Shown here: in pieces, positions 1 through 7,017 of the stretch
Layout of the letters: the number at the start of each line of letters is the position of its first letter
Numbering within the stretch: the first letter of the stretch is position 1
From: DASZVN01 sp035547055
GTDB lineage: Bacteria > Pseudomonadota > Alphaproteobacteria > Rhizobiales > Methylopilaceae
DNA length: 20,187 nt
Direction: 5' to 3'
NCBI GenBank assembly: GCA_035547055.1
Contig: DASZVN010000047.1
Span: forward strand, 1 to 20,187
Program-made: the position numbers and the translations under genes
Notes under the pieces: generated by a model
Database searches by the model: none
What the model saw: only the letters and a program-made list of their open reading frames with translations
What the model was told of the DNA's origin: nothing

Positions 1-20
1 GTTTATATCTTCCTAACTTT

Positions 21-1196
21 TCAAGCCGGCAGCGGATCGGTGCCACGATCGAGCAGGGCCAGATAGTCCGAATAGGCATAAATCCGGCCGCGCTGGCGCC
101 CCGTGGTCTCGCGCACGACGCCGATCTTGGCCAGATTTTCCAGCGCAGAGCCGGCGGTCGGGAAGGAGACGCCGAGCTTCTCCGAGACCGTCTGGATGGT
201 GACGATTGGGCTGGCCTGCATCAGCTCATGGACTCGGAGCGCCGATGGGGCCGCGCGGCCGATGCCGCCGATTGTCTGTCGATGGGCGTCGAACATGGCG
301 ATCAGATCGCGCGCCGTCGCTGTTGCCTGTTCAGCGGTTTCCGCGACGCCGGTCAGGAAGAACTCCATCCAGGTCTCCCACGTCCCGGCCTGGCGGACCT
401 CCTGCAGGAGCCGGTAATAGTCGTCGCGCCGGGATTTCAGGAACAGGCTGAGATAGAGGATCGGTTCGCGTAACACCCCGGCCTCACACAGGATCAGCGT
501 GATGAGCAGCCGGCCCAGGCGCCCGTTGCCGTCGAGAAAGGGATGGATCGTCTCGAACTGGACGTGGGCCAGGCCCGCCCGGATGAGCGGAGGAAGCGAC
601 GGATCTTCACTGTGCAGGAAGCGCTCCAACGCATCGAGGCATTCGTCCAGCCGGTTCGGTGGAGGCGGCACGAACAGAGCGTTGCCGGGCCGGGTTCCGC
701 CGATCCAATTCTGCGAGCGCCGGAACTCGCCCGGTTGCTTTGCGGCGCCACGCCCCGATTTGAGCAGGATGGCGTGCATTTCGCGGATCAGCCGAAGCGA
801 TAGGGGAAATCCGCCCCGCATCCTCGAGACGCCGTGTTCGATCGCCGCGACGTAGTTCGAGACCTCGGTCACGTCGTCGAGTTCGACGGTCGGCGCCTCG
901 TGATTTTCGAATAGCAAGAGGTCGGACAGCGAGGATTGTGTGCCCTCGATCTGCGAAGACAGGAGGGCTTCCTTGCGGACGTACATGTAGAGGAACAATG
1001 GCGTCGAGGGCAGGATCGCCGTCACGCCATCCAGGCGGCCAACCGCGGCCATGGCGCGTTCGTAGACGTGCATGAACCGGCCCAGCTCGAGCGCTGGCTT
1101 CGGCGGCAGCGGGGCAGGCACGTAGGCGCGCACGCGCTCGCCTCCCGCGCTCGTTTCAACATAGGCGCCGAGCCTTTGATCCTGCTCGTCCGTCAC
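21..1196 (-). CDS. Fic-family protein adenylyltransferase with C-terminal winged helix
   Basis: Fic proteins transfer AMP (sometimes other phosphate-containing groups) from a nucleotide to hydroxyl side chains of target proteins. This 391-residue protein has the complete Fic motif HPFLDGNGRLGR at residues 218-229, with catalytic His218. Upstream, residues 80-85 (SSQIEG) fit the (S/T)xxxE(G/N) inhibitory-helix motif, Glu84 being the predicted self-inhibiting residue; this makes it a class II Fic with its own N-terminal inhibitor. Residues about 1-95 resemble the Fic_N region and about 317-380 look like a winged helix-turn-helix. The start is GTG, with AAGGA six bases upstream. No antitoxin gene lies beside it. 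Length and domain order match stand-alone bacterial Fic proteins. Whether it AMPylates, de-AMPylates or mainly binds DNA cannot be told from sequence. The neighbouring tRNA scar suggests horizontal acquisition. Confidence 0.93.
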   Translation of the reverse strand: MTDEQDQRLGAYVETSAGGERVRAYVPAPLPPKPALELGRFMHVYERAMAAVGRLDGVTAILPSTPLFLYMYVRKEALLSSQIEGTQSSLSDLLLFENHEAPTVELDDVTEVSNYVAAIEHGVSRMRGGFPLSLRLIREMHAILLKSGRGAAKQPGEFRRSQNWIGGTRPGNALFVPPPPNRLDECLDALERFLHSEDPSLPPLIRAGLAHVQFETIHPFLDGNGRLGRLLITLILCEAGVLREPILYLSLFLKSRRDDYYRLLQEVRQAGTWETWMEFFLTGVAETAEQATATARDLIAMFDAHRQTIGGIGRAAPSALRVHELMQASPIVTIQTVSEKLGVSFPTAGSALENLAKIGVVRETTGRQRGRIYAYSDYLALLDRGTDPLPA

Positions 1197-1412
1197 GTGC
1201 GATCCTTGAATTAGCCTCTCCGCTATTAAAACATAGCGCCATATATCTTAATAACAAGGCGCGGTAATTCAAGGATGCCAACATGGCGCGACGCCCGCAG
1301 GCACGGGCGGTTGGAAGCATGACAGGAAGGGAGGGGATGTTTGGGCTCGATAAATTTGAGCCGTCGGCCGACCTCATCCGCGCTGCGCCACAAGGCGCAA
1401 GACCGGGGAGGT
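1197..1412. other. Noncoding gap between Fic gene and tRNA-Arg
   Basis: Besides the inverted repeat at 1202-1276, this 216-nt gap holds two small hairpins downstream of the tRNA: TGCGCC/GGCGCA at 1384-1399 with an ACAA loop, and a 5-bp GGCTC/GAGCC stem near 1345-1363. Neither is followed by a clear T tract on the minus strand, so they are only possible tRNA terminators. No convincing coding sequence is present. Confidence 0.4.
1202..1276 (-). promoter_or_regulatory. Inverted repeat and structured leader upstream of the Fic gene
   Basis: A perfect 12-bp inverted repeat (ATCCTTGAATTA at 1202-1213 and TAATTCAAGGAT at 1265-1276) encloses a 51-nt AT-rich segment directly upstream of the Fic start. 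The start-proximal arm contains the AAGGA ribosome binding site (1203-1207). Nested inside is a second perfect 6-bp hairpin (CGCTAT 1221-1226 / ATAGCG 1233-1238). On the minus strand the segment also holds promoter-like hexamers, TTGTTA and TATGTT, about 16 nt apart. It could be an operator for the protein's own winged helix, or an RNA hairpin masking the ribosome binding site; the sequence does not decide between them. Confidence 0.5.
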
Positions 1413-1489
1413 TGGCGCACCCGACACGATTCGAACGTGTGGCCTCCACCTTCGGAGGGTGGCGCTCTATCCAGCTGAGCTACGGGTGC
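1413..1489 (-). tRNA. tRNA-Arg(CCG)
   Basis: The complementary strand folds into a complete 77-nt cloverleaf with encoded CCA. The acceptor stem is GCACCCG/CGGGTGC with discriminator G, the D stem GCTC/GAGC, the anticodon stem CCACC/GGTGG with loop CTCCGAA, and the T arm ACACG-TTCGAAT-CGTGT. The anticodon is CCG, reading the arginine codon CGG. All stems pair without mismatch, so the gene looks functional. A possible promoter is TTGACC at 1523-1528, 18 nt before a weak -10 (TAGGCG, 1499-1504). A related but broken copy lies at 1752-1792; the two differ in the acceptor and anticodon stems. Confidence 0.97.
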
Positions 1490-1945
1490 ATCTCATTTCG
1501 CCTAGCCCGACCGACCTTCACAGGTCAACGGATTCGGACACCTTCAACCGAGCCTCTCATTCCAAACGCCCAACGCGCCGTGCTGCTGCACGCCTCGCTA
1601 CGCGCTTGCTCGCTGCGCCTCTCCCAAATCTGCTTACGCGGTGCTTACGCGAAGAATTTTCGAGATCGGGCGGCTTATCGACAGGCCCTTAACTTACTGA
1701 AACTCGTTGCCTTTTTCCACTTCCTTCCAAACCAAATTCCCTTGACATCAGCCTTCGGAGGGCAGCACTCTATCCAGCTGAGCTACGGGCGCCCGCGCGG
1801 ACCGGTGGCCCGCGAACGGCGCGGACACTAGCCGAGGCGGTTCGGCGGGGCAATCGCCGCGGCGCGGCGGGCTTGAACTCTCGGCCATGGGCGACGATAA
1901 GCGGGCCGGCGCCGCTCTGCCGGCGCCGCAGTCGCGGAGCGTCTC
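1490..1945. other. Noncoding spacer between tRNA-Arg and aroA
   Basis: This 456-nt stretch has no credible gene. Its first part (about 1490-1750) is visibly less GC-rich than the rest of the window, and its second part contains the tRNA fragment at 1752-1792 and then normal high-GC sequence leading to aroA. Open frames here lack start signals and family resemblance. The composition break coincides with the point where the tRNA fragment stops matching, which suits a recombination or deletion scar. Confidence 0.6.
1752..1792 (-). pseudogene. Truncated tRNA-Arg(CCG), 5' half only
   Basis: Reading the minus strand from 1792, the sequence gives a tRNA 5' acceptor strand GCGCCCG, the D arm, GAGT, the anticodon-stem 5' strand CTGCC, the loop CTCCGAA (anticodon CCG) and GGC, then stops matching any tRNA. 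The T arm and 3' acceptor strand are absent, so it cannot make a tRNA. A 22-nt run from the D-arm side (about 1768-1789) is identical to the intact tRNA-Arg at 1413-1489, but the acceptor and anticodon stems differ, so it is not a simple recent copy. It may be the remnant of an original tRNA gene disrupted by integration, or a decayed duplicate. Confidence 0.85.
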
Positions 1946-3283
1946 TTGGCCGCCGGATCGCCGTCTCCTCTCGCCGCGCGCCCGGGCGGCCCGCTGAAGG
2001 GGCGGGTCCGCCCGCCGGGCGACAAGTCGATCTCGCACCGCGCCCTCATCCTCGGGGCGCTGGCGGTCGGGCCGACCGAGATCGAGGGCCTGCTCGAAGG
2101 CGCCGACGTCATCGCAACCGCCCGCGCCATCGCCCAGCTCGGTGCCCGGGTCGAGCATCACGGGGCGGGCCGGTGGACCGTGCACGGCACCGGCGTCGGC
2201 GCATTGCTCCCGCCGCGCGAGCCGCTCGATTTCGGCAATGCCGGGACCGGCACGCGGCTGATGATCGGGGTCGTCGCCGGCCACGGCATCACCGCGACCT
2301 TCGACGGCGACGCGTCGCTCCGCAAGCGGCCGATGCGGCGCGTGCTCGAGCCGCTGGAGCGGATGGGCGCGGTCGTGGTCGAGGCCGCCGAAGGCGGCCG
2401 CCTGCCGCTCACCTTGCGCGGCCATCCCGCGCCGGTGCCGATCCGCTACGAGGTCCCGGTGCCCTCGGCCCAGGTGAAGTCGGCGGTGCTGCTCGCCGGC
2501 CTCAATGCGCCGGGCGACACCACCGTGGTCGAGCGCGCGGCGACGCGCGACCATACCGAGAGCCTGCTCCGCCTGTTCGGCGCGAGCGTCGAGACCCGGA
2601 CCCGCAATGGCGGCGCCACCATCACCCTGAAGGGGCGGCCGGAGCTCGTGGGATGCCGTATCGCGGTGCCGGCCGATCCGTCCTCGGCCGCCTTCCCGCT
2701 GGTCGCGGCGCTGGTCGTGCCGGGCTCCGACATCTTGATCGAGCGGGTGATGATGAACCCGCTCCGCATCGGTCTCCTGACCACCCTCGTGGACATGGGC
2801 GCGCGCATCGACGTGCTCGATCGCCGCCGGGACGGGGGCGAGGCGGTGGCCGACCTGCGCGTCCGCGCCGGCCCGCTCAAGGGCATCACGGTTCCCGCCG
2901 AACGGGCTCCCTCGATGATCGACGAATATCCGGTGCTGGCCGTTGCCGCCGCCTGCGCCGAGGGTGCGACGCGGATGCGCGGCCTCGCCGAGCTCCGCGT
3001 CAAGGAAAGCGACCGCCTCGCCGCCATCGCCGCCGGCCTCGCCGCGGCCGGCGCCAAGGCCACGATCGAGGGAGACGATCTCATCGTCGAGGGCGCTGGG
3101 CGCCCGCCTGGGGGAGGAGTGATCGCGACCGAGATGGACCATCGCATCGCCATGAGCTTCCTGGTGATGGGCCTTGCTGCGAAGCGCCCGGTCACGGTCG
3201 ACGACGGCGCCATGATCGCGACCAGCTTCCCCGAGTTCGTGCCGCTGATGACCGGGCTCGGCGCGGACATCGGCGCGGCATGA
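1946..3283 (+). CDS. aroA: 3-phosphoshikimate 1-carboxyvinyltransferase (EPSP synthase, class II type)
   Basis: This cytoplasmic enzyme of the shikimate pathway joins phosphoenolpyruvate to shikimate-3-phosphate to make EPSP, a precursor of chorismate. The 445-residue protein carries PGDKSISHRAL (24-34) with the substrate-binding Lys27/Ser28/Arg32, DFGNAGTGTRL (95-105), RDHTE (201-205), APSMIDEYP (321-329) with the catalytic Asp326/Glu327 region, RVKESDRL (351-358) and DHRIAMSF (398-405). The wording of these motifs is that of class II (Agrobacterium CP4-like) enzymes, but residue 100 is Gly, where I recall the glyphosate-tolerant CP4 enzyme having Ala. The start is TTG, chosen because GGAG lies six bases upstream (1936-1939) and no ATG or GTG is in frame before the conserved region. 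Its stop overlaps the cmk start (ATGA), so the two are translationally coupled. Confidence 0.97.
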   Translation: MAAGSPSPLAARPGGPLKGRVRPPGDKSISHRALILGALAVGPTEIEGLLEGADVIATARAIAQLGARVEHHGAGRWTVHGTGVGALLPPREPLDFGNAGTGTRLMIGVVAGHGITATFDGDASLRKRPMRRVLEPLERMGAVVVEAAEGGRLPLTLRGHPAPVPIRYEVPVPSAQVKSAVLLAGLNAPGDTTVVERAATRDHTESLLRLFGASVETRTRNGGATITLKGRPELVGCRIAVPADPSSAAFPLVAALVVPGSDILIERVMMNPLRIGLLTTLVDMGARIDVLDRRRDGGEAVADLRVRAGPLKGITVPAERAPSMIDEYPVLAVAAACAEGATRMRGLAELRVKESDRLAAIAAGLAAAGAKATIEGDDLIVEGAGRPPGGGVIATEMDHRIAMSFLVMGLAAKRPVTVDDGAMIATSFPEFVPLMTGLGADIGAA

Positions 3284-3900
3284 CGATCATCGCGATCGAC
3301 GGGCCGGCCGCCTCCGGCAAGGGCACGCTCGGCGCCCGGCTCGCCGGCTACTACGGGCTGCCTCACCTCGATACGGGCCTGATCTATCGCGCCGTTGCCG
3401 CCGGGGTGCTGGCGCGCGGCCACCGCATCGACGACGCCGAGGCCGCGGCTGCCGTGGCCCGCGGGCTCGTTGCGTCCGATCTCTGCAATCCGGCGCTGCG
3501 CGGCCGGGAGATGGGCGAAGCCGCTTCCGTCGTTGCCGCCTTCCCGGCGGTGCGCGAGGCGCTCGTCGCGTTCCAGCGCGCCTTCGCGGCGCAACCGGGC
3601 GGCGCCGTGCTCGACGGCCGCGACATCGGCACGGTGATCTGCCCCGATGCCGACGTGAAGCTCTACGTCACCGCTGCCGCCGAGGTCAGGGCGCGGCGGC
3701 GCTGGCAGGAGCTGCGCGCCCACGGCGAGGAGCCGGTGTTCGACGCGATCCTCGGCGACATCCTCAGGCGTGACGGGCGCGACGCCTCGCGGGCGTCGGC
3801 GCCGCTCAAGCCGGCGCCCGACGCGCGCTTGCTCGATACCAGCGAAATGGATATAGACACCGCGTTCCGGGCGGCCGTCGCTCTCGTCGACGGCGCCTGA
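3280..3900 (+). CDS. cmk: Cytidylate kinase
   Basis: Cmk phosphorylates CMP and dCMP with ATP in the cytoplasm, recycling pyrimidine nucleotides. The 206-residue protein begins with the P-loop GPAASGKGT (8-16), followed by the DTGLIYRA segment (31-38) and the conserved GRDIGT motif (113-118). An arginine-rich lid follows (RARRR, 137-141) with RRDGRDASR (163-171). The length is normal for the short alphaproteobacterial form. Its ATG overlaps the aroA stop codon by four bases, so it is the second gene of the aroA-cmk operon; a hairpin terminator begins seven bases after its stop. Confidence 0.97.
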   Translation: MTIIAIDGPAASGKGTLGARLAGYYGLPHLDTGLIYRAVAAGVLARGHRIDDAEAAAAVARGLVASDLCNPALRGREMGEAASVVAAFPAVREALVAFQRAFAAQPGGAVLDGRDIGTVICPDADVKLYVTAAAEVRARRRWQELRAHGEEPVFDAILGDILRRDGRDASRASAPLKPAPDARLLDTSEMDIDTAFRAAVALVDGA

Positions 3901-3906
3901 GCGGCG

Positions 3907-3929
3907 GGGTGCGCAGCGCGCGCCCTTTT
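3907..3929 (+). terminator. Intrinsic terminator after cmk
   Basis: GGGTGCGC at 3907-3914 pairs completely with GCGCGCCC at 3918-3925 (one G-U pair) around an AGC loop, and TTTT follows at 3926-3929. It lies directly after the cmk stop and about 160 nt before rpsA, so rpsA probably has its own promoter or escapes by partial readthrough. Confidence 0.65.
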
Positions 3930-4090
3930 CGCGTTGGTGTCCCAAGAGTCCGCGACGCCCGGATCGACTTTCGCGCCGCTCTCCCGGATTGGCGCCGGCC
4001 CTGCCCACGCGGCATGGTCACCGGGAAGCGGTGCTCCGCAACCGAAAGCCGCCGGCGCACCACGCCCGCCTCGCCCGGGCAGGAGATTGC

Positions 4091-5812
4091 ATGAACGCCA
4101 CCGCCACCGCTGCCGTCCAGCACGACAAGATGCATGACGAATTCGCTGCTCTGCTGGAAGCCTCCTTTGCCGACCACGACCTCGCCGAAGGCTCCGTCGT
4201 CAAGGGCCTCGTCACCGCCATCGAGAAGGACGTCGCCGTCATCGACGTCGGCCTCAAGACCGAGGGACGGGTGGCGCTGAAGGAGTTCGCGCAGCACGGC
4301 CAGGACCACGGTCTCAAGGTCGGCGACGAGGTCGAGGTGTTCCTGGAGCGGGTCGAGAACGCACTCGGCGAAGCCGTCATCAGCCGCGACAAGGCCCGCC
4401 GCGAGGAGAGCTGGGTCCGTCTCGAGAAGGCGTTCAATGCCAACGAGAAGGTCGAGGGCATGATCTTCAACCAGGTCAAGGGCGGCTATACCGTCGACCT
4501 GGACGGCGCCGTCGCTTTCCTGCCCCGCAGCCAGGTCGACATCCGCCCGGTACGCGACGTGTCGCCCCTGATGGGCTCGCCGCAGCCGTTCCAGATTCTC
4601 AAGATGGACCGCCGCCGCGGCAACATCGTGGTCTCGCGCCGCACCGTGCTCGAGGAGAGCCGCGCCGAGATGCGCCAGGAGCTGGTGCAGAACCTGGAAG
4701 AGGGCCAGGTCATCGACGGCGTGGTCAAGAACATCACCGACTACGGCGCCTTCGTCGACCTCGGCGGCATCGACGGCCTGCTCCACGTCACCGACATCGC
4801 CTGGCGCCGCGTCAACCATCCGACCGAGGTGCTGAACATCGGCCAGACGGTCAAGGTCAAGATCATCAAGATCAACCACGAGACCCACCGCATCTCGCTC
4901 GGCATGAAGCAGCTGCTCGCCGATCCGTGGGAGGGCATCGAGGCCAAGTATCCGGTCGGCGCGCGCTATACCGGCCGCGTCACCAACATCACCGACTATG
5001 GCGCGTTCGTGGAGCTCGAGCCCGGCATCGAGGGGCTGATCCACGTCTCCGAGATGTCGTGGACCAAGAAGAACGTCCATCCCGGCAAGATCGTCTCGAC
5101 CTCGCAGGAGGTGGAGGTGCAGATCCTGGAGGTCGATTCCGCCAAGCGCCGCATCTCGCTCGGCCTCAAGCAGACGCTGCAGAATCCCTGGGAGGCCTTC
5201 GCCGAGCAGCACCCGAAGGGCTCCACGGTTGAGGGTGAGGTCAAGAACAAGACCGAGTTCGGCCTGTTCCTCGGCCTCGACGGCGACATCGACGGCATGA
5301 TCCACCTGTCGGACCTCGACTGGAACCGGCCGGGCGAGCAGGTCATCGACGAGTTCCGCAAGGGCGACGTGCTGAAGGCCGTGGTGCTCGACGTCGACGT
5401 CGAGAAGGAGCGCATCTCGCTCGGCCTGAAGCAGGTCCAGGGCGACCCCTTCGCCGATGCCGGCGAAGTCCGGAAGGGCGCCGTCGTCACCTGCGAGGTG
5501 ATCGAGGTCAAGGAGAACGGCCTCGAGGTGAAGCTGGTCGGTACCGACCTCACCGCCTTCATCCGCCGCGCCGACCTTGCCCGCGACCGCGGCGACCAGC
5601 GCCCCGAGCGCTTCGCCGTCGGTGAGAAGGTCGACGCCCGCGTCACCCAGTTCGATCGCAAGGCGCACAAGGTGCAGGTGTCGATCAAGGCGCTGGAGGT
5701 GGCCGAGGAGAAGGAGGCGATCGCCCAGTACGGCTCGACCGACTCCGGCGCCTCGCTCGGCGACATTCTCGGCGCAGCGCTGAAGCGTGCCAACGAGCAG
5801 GGCGAGAAGTAG
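4091..5812 (+). CDS. rpsA: 30S ribosomal protein S1
   Basis: S1 binds mRNA on the small ribosomal subunit and helps unfold and dock messages for initiation. The 573-residue protein contains six S1 (OB-fold) repeats at roughly 34-100, 118-184, 205-273, 290-360, 377-446 and 462-533. Repeats 3-5 show the classic (T)(D/E)(Y/F)G(A/L)F...(L)(I)HxS/T signature, and the first two are the more divergent ribosome-binding type. The length is usual for alphaproteobacteria. I place the start at the ATG at 4091 rather than the in-frame ATG at 3989, because AGGAG lies at 4081-4085 and the upstream 34 codons have no S1-like sequence. The leader from the terminator to the start is about 160 nt, room for the autoregulation known for rpsA in other bacteria, but I see no recognised motif. 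Confidence 0.97.
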   Translation: MNATATAAVQHDKMHDEFAALLEASFADHDLAEGSVVKGLVTAIEKDVAVIDVGLKTEGRVALKEFAQHGQDHGLKVGDEVEVFLERVENALGEAVISRDKARREESWVRLEKAFNANEKVEGMIFNQVKGGYTVDLDGAVAFLPRSQVDIRPVRDVSPLMGSPQPFQILKMDRRRGNIVVSRRTVLEESRAEMRQELVQNLEEGQVIDGVVKNITDYGAFVDLGGIDGLLHVTDIAWRRVNHPTEVLNIGQTVKVKIIKINHETHRISLGMKQLLADPWEGIEAKYPVGARYTGRVTNITDYGAFVELEPGIEGLIHVSEMSWTKKNVHPGKIVSTSQEVEVQILEVDSAKRRISLGLKQTLQNPWEAFAEQHPKGSTVEGEVKNKTEFGLFLGLDGDIDGMIHLSDLDWNRPGEQVIDEFRKGDVLKAVVLDVDVEKERISLGLKQVQGDPFADAGEVRKGAVVTCEVIEVKENGLEVKLVGTDLTAFIRRADLARDRGDQRPERFAVGEKVDARVTQFDRKAHKVQVSIKALEVAEEKEAIAQYGSTDSGASLGDILGAALKRANEQGEK

Positions 5813-5823
5813 GCGGCCGCCGC

Positions 5824-5912
5824 CACGGCGAGGAGCGAAGCGACGAAGCAATCCCGGAGCAACCGCTGACGCCTGCGGCCTCTGGATTGTTTCGCTCCGC
5901 TCGCAATGACGG
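5824..5912. repeat. REP/BIME-like dispersed inverted repeat, copy A
   Basis: Two imperfectly complementary halves, GCGAGGAGCGAAGCGACG..CAATCC on the left and GGATTGTTTCGCTCCGCTCG..AATGACG on the right, flank a short variable centre. Similar elements lie at 13354-13449 and 16232-16320. This copy fills most of the gap between rpsA and sppA and starts about 12 nt after the rpsA stop. It can form a long hairpin and may act as an mRNA 3' end. Confidence 0.85.
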
Positions 5913-6009
5913 GTAGGCTGGCGATCGACGCGGAATGGACATCGGCCGCGCGCCGATACCCACGCGAGGCGCCTGCGCATCGCCGCGGCGGGCGAGCGGG
6001 AGGCTTAAG

Positions 6010-6975
6010 ATGGCGGCTCAGACCGACTGGGTGCTGGAGAATCGGCGTCTGCGCGGCCGCGCCCGGCTATGGCGCGTGCTGGCGCTCCTGATCGCGGCGG
6101 TGGCGATCGCGGCGCTGGCGTGGCGCGGCATCGTCGGTGGTCTCGGCGGCCGCGAGGCGCCGCATATCGCCCGGGTCGCGCTCGACGGCCTGATCGTGCC
6201 GAACCAGGCCCGCCACAAGCTGCTCCAGGAGATCGGCAAGAGCAGCGCGGTCAAGGGCGTCATCGTCACGATCGACAGCCCCGGCGGCGGCGTCACCGCG
6301 TCCGAGGAGATCTACGACGACCTCCGCGCGCTGTCGGCGAAGAAGCCGGTGGTCGCGCTGATGGGTTCGCTCGCGGCTTCGGGCGGCTATCTCGCCGCGC
6401 TCGGCGCCGACCACATCGTCGCGCGGCGGACCTCGCTCACCGGCTCGATCGGCGTCCTGGTCGAGTATCCCAATTTCACCAAGCTGCTCGACACCGTCGG
6501 CGTCAGCGTCGAGGCGATCAAGAGCGCGCCGCTCAAGGCCGAGCCGAGCGGGGTTCGTCCGACCTCGCCCGAGGCGCGGGCCGCGATGCAGGCGATCGTC
6601 ATGGACAGCTTCGACTGGTTCAAGGGGCTGGTGGGGCGGCGTCGCGGCATCAGCGGGGCGGTGCTCGACCATGTCACTGACGGGCGCGTCTTCACCGGCG
6701 GTCAGGCGCTTCAGCTTCACCTGATCGACGCGGTCGGCAACGAGGACCAGGCGCGGGACTGGCTGGCCACGCGCGGCGTGCCGAAGAGCCTGCCGGTACT
6801 CGACTGGAAGATCAGCAAGTCGTTCTTCGCCCGCCTGCCGCTCGGACGCGCCCTCGCGGCGGACGTCCTCGACGCTTTCGGCCTCTCGACTCTGGCGGCG
6901 GAACTCCGTGCGGCGGGAGGTACGCTCGGCGATCTGCAGTCGCTTGACGGGCTCCTCGCGGTCTGGCACCCTTAA
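6010..6975 (+). CDS. sppA: Signal peptide peptidase SppA (short, single-domain form)
   Basis: SppA is a membrane-anchored serine protease of family S49 that degrades signal peptides left in the membrane after secretion. The 321-residue protein has a basic N-terminus, one membrane anchor at about residues 20-43, and the protease domain from about 55 to 250. The catalytic Ser is in LAASGGY (Ser124). The general-base Lys is best placed at Lys176 (KSAPLKAEPS), 52 residues later, which matches the Ser-Lys spacing I recall for Bacillus SppA. TIDSPGGG (88-95) and TSLTGSIGV (141-149) are also typical. The ATG at 6010 is preferred over the one at 5935 because GGGAGG precedes it and the extra residues are non-homologous-looking and overlap no conserved part. 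It lies upstream of ihfB on the same strand. Confidence 0.94.
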   Translation: MAAQTDWVLENRRLRGRARLWRVLALLIAAVAIAALAWRGIVGGLGGREAPHIARVALDGLIVPNQARHKLLQEIGKSSAVKGVIVTIDSPGGGVTASEEIYDDLRALSAKKPVVALMGSLAASGGYLAALGADHIVARRTSLTGSIGVLVEYPNFTKLLDTVGVSVEAIKSAPLKAEPSGVRPTSPEARAAMQAIVMDSFDWFKGLVGRRRGISGAVLDHVTDGRVFTGGQALQLHLIDAVGNEDQARDWLATRGVPKSLPVLDWKISKSFFARLPLGRALAADVLDAFGLSTLAAELRAAGGTLGDLQSLDGLLAVWHP

Positions 6976-7010
6976 GAAAAACAGCAAGCAATTGCATATA
7001 CTTAAGGGGG
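6969..7010 (+). promoter_or_regulatory. Inverted repeat spanning sppA stop and ihfB ribosome binding site
   Basis: CCCTTAAG at 6969-6976 contains the sppA stop codon (TAA 6973-6975), and its perfect reverse complement CTTAAGGG at 7001-7008 lies in the AAGGGGG ribosome binding site of ihfB. The 24-nt loop is unusually A/T-rich for this genome and includes the palindrome GCAATTGC (6988-6995). In the sppA-ihfB transcript the hairpin would mask the ihfB ribosome binding site, while ribosomes finishing sppA would open it, suggesting translational coupling. Confidence 0.5.
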
Positions 7011-7017
7011 GCGTGGC

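Noticed and set aside
21..1196. Fic-Doc style toxin-antitoxin pair
   Set aside because: The inhibitory motif is inside the same protein and no small antitoxin gene is seen on its upstream side; the 20 nt on the other side are too short to judge.
1752..1792. Second functional tRNA-Arg
   Set aside because: The T arm, the 3' acceptor strand and most of the 3' anticodon stem are missing.
1283..1831. Plus-strand open frame across both tRNA-Arg sequences
   Set aside because: It runs through a tRNA gene and a tRNA fragment, has no protein-family features, and is explained by noncoding sequence.
3806..5980. Very long open frame on the minus strand opposite rpsA
   Set aside because: It is the complement of the well-supported six-domain S1 gene. 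Its protein is low-complexity, with the repeated Leu/Asp/Val composition expected of an antisense shadow in high-GC DNA.
5935..6009. Upstream ATG of sppA at 5935 as the true start
   Set aside because: The extra 25 residues are Arg/Pro-rich with no membrane or protease features, and the ATG at 6010 has the better ribosome binding site.
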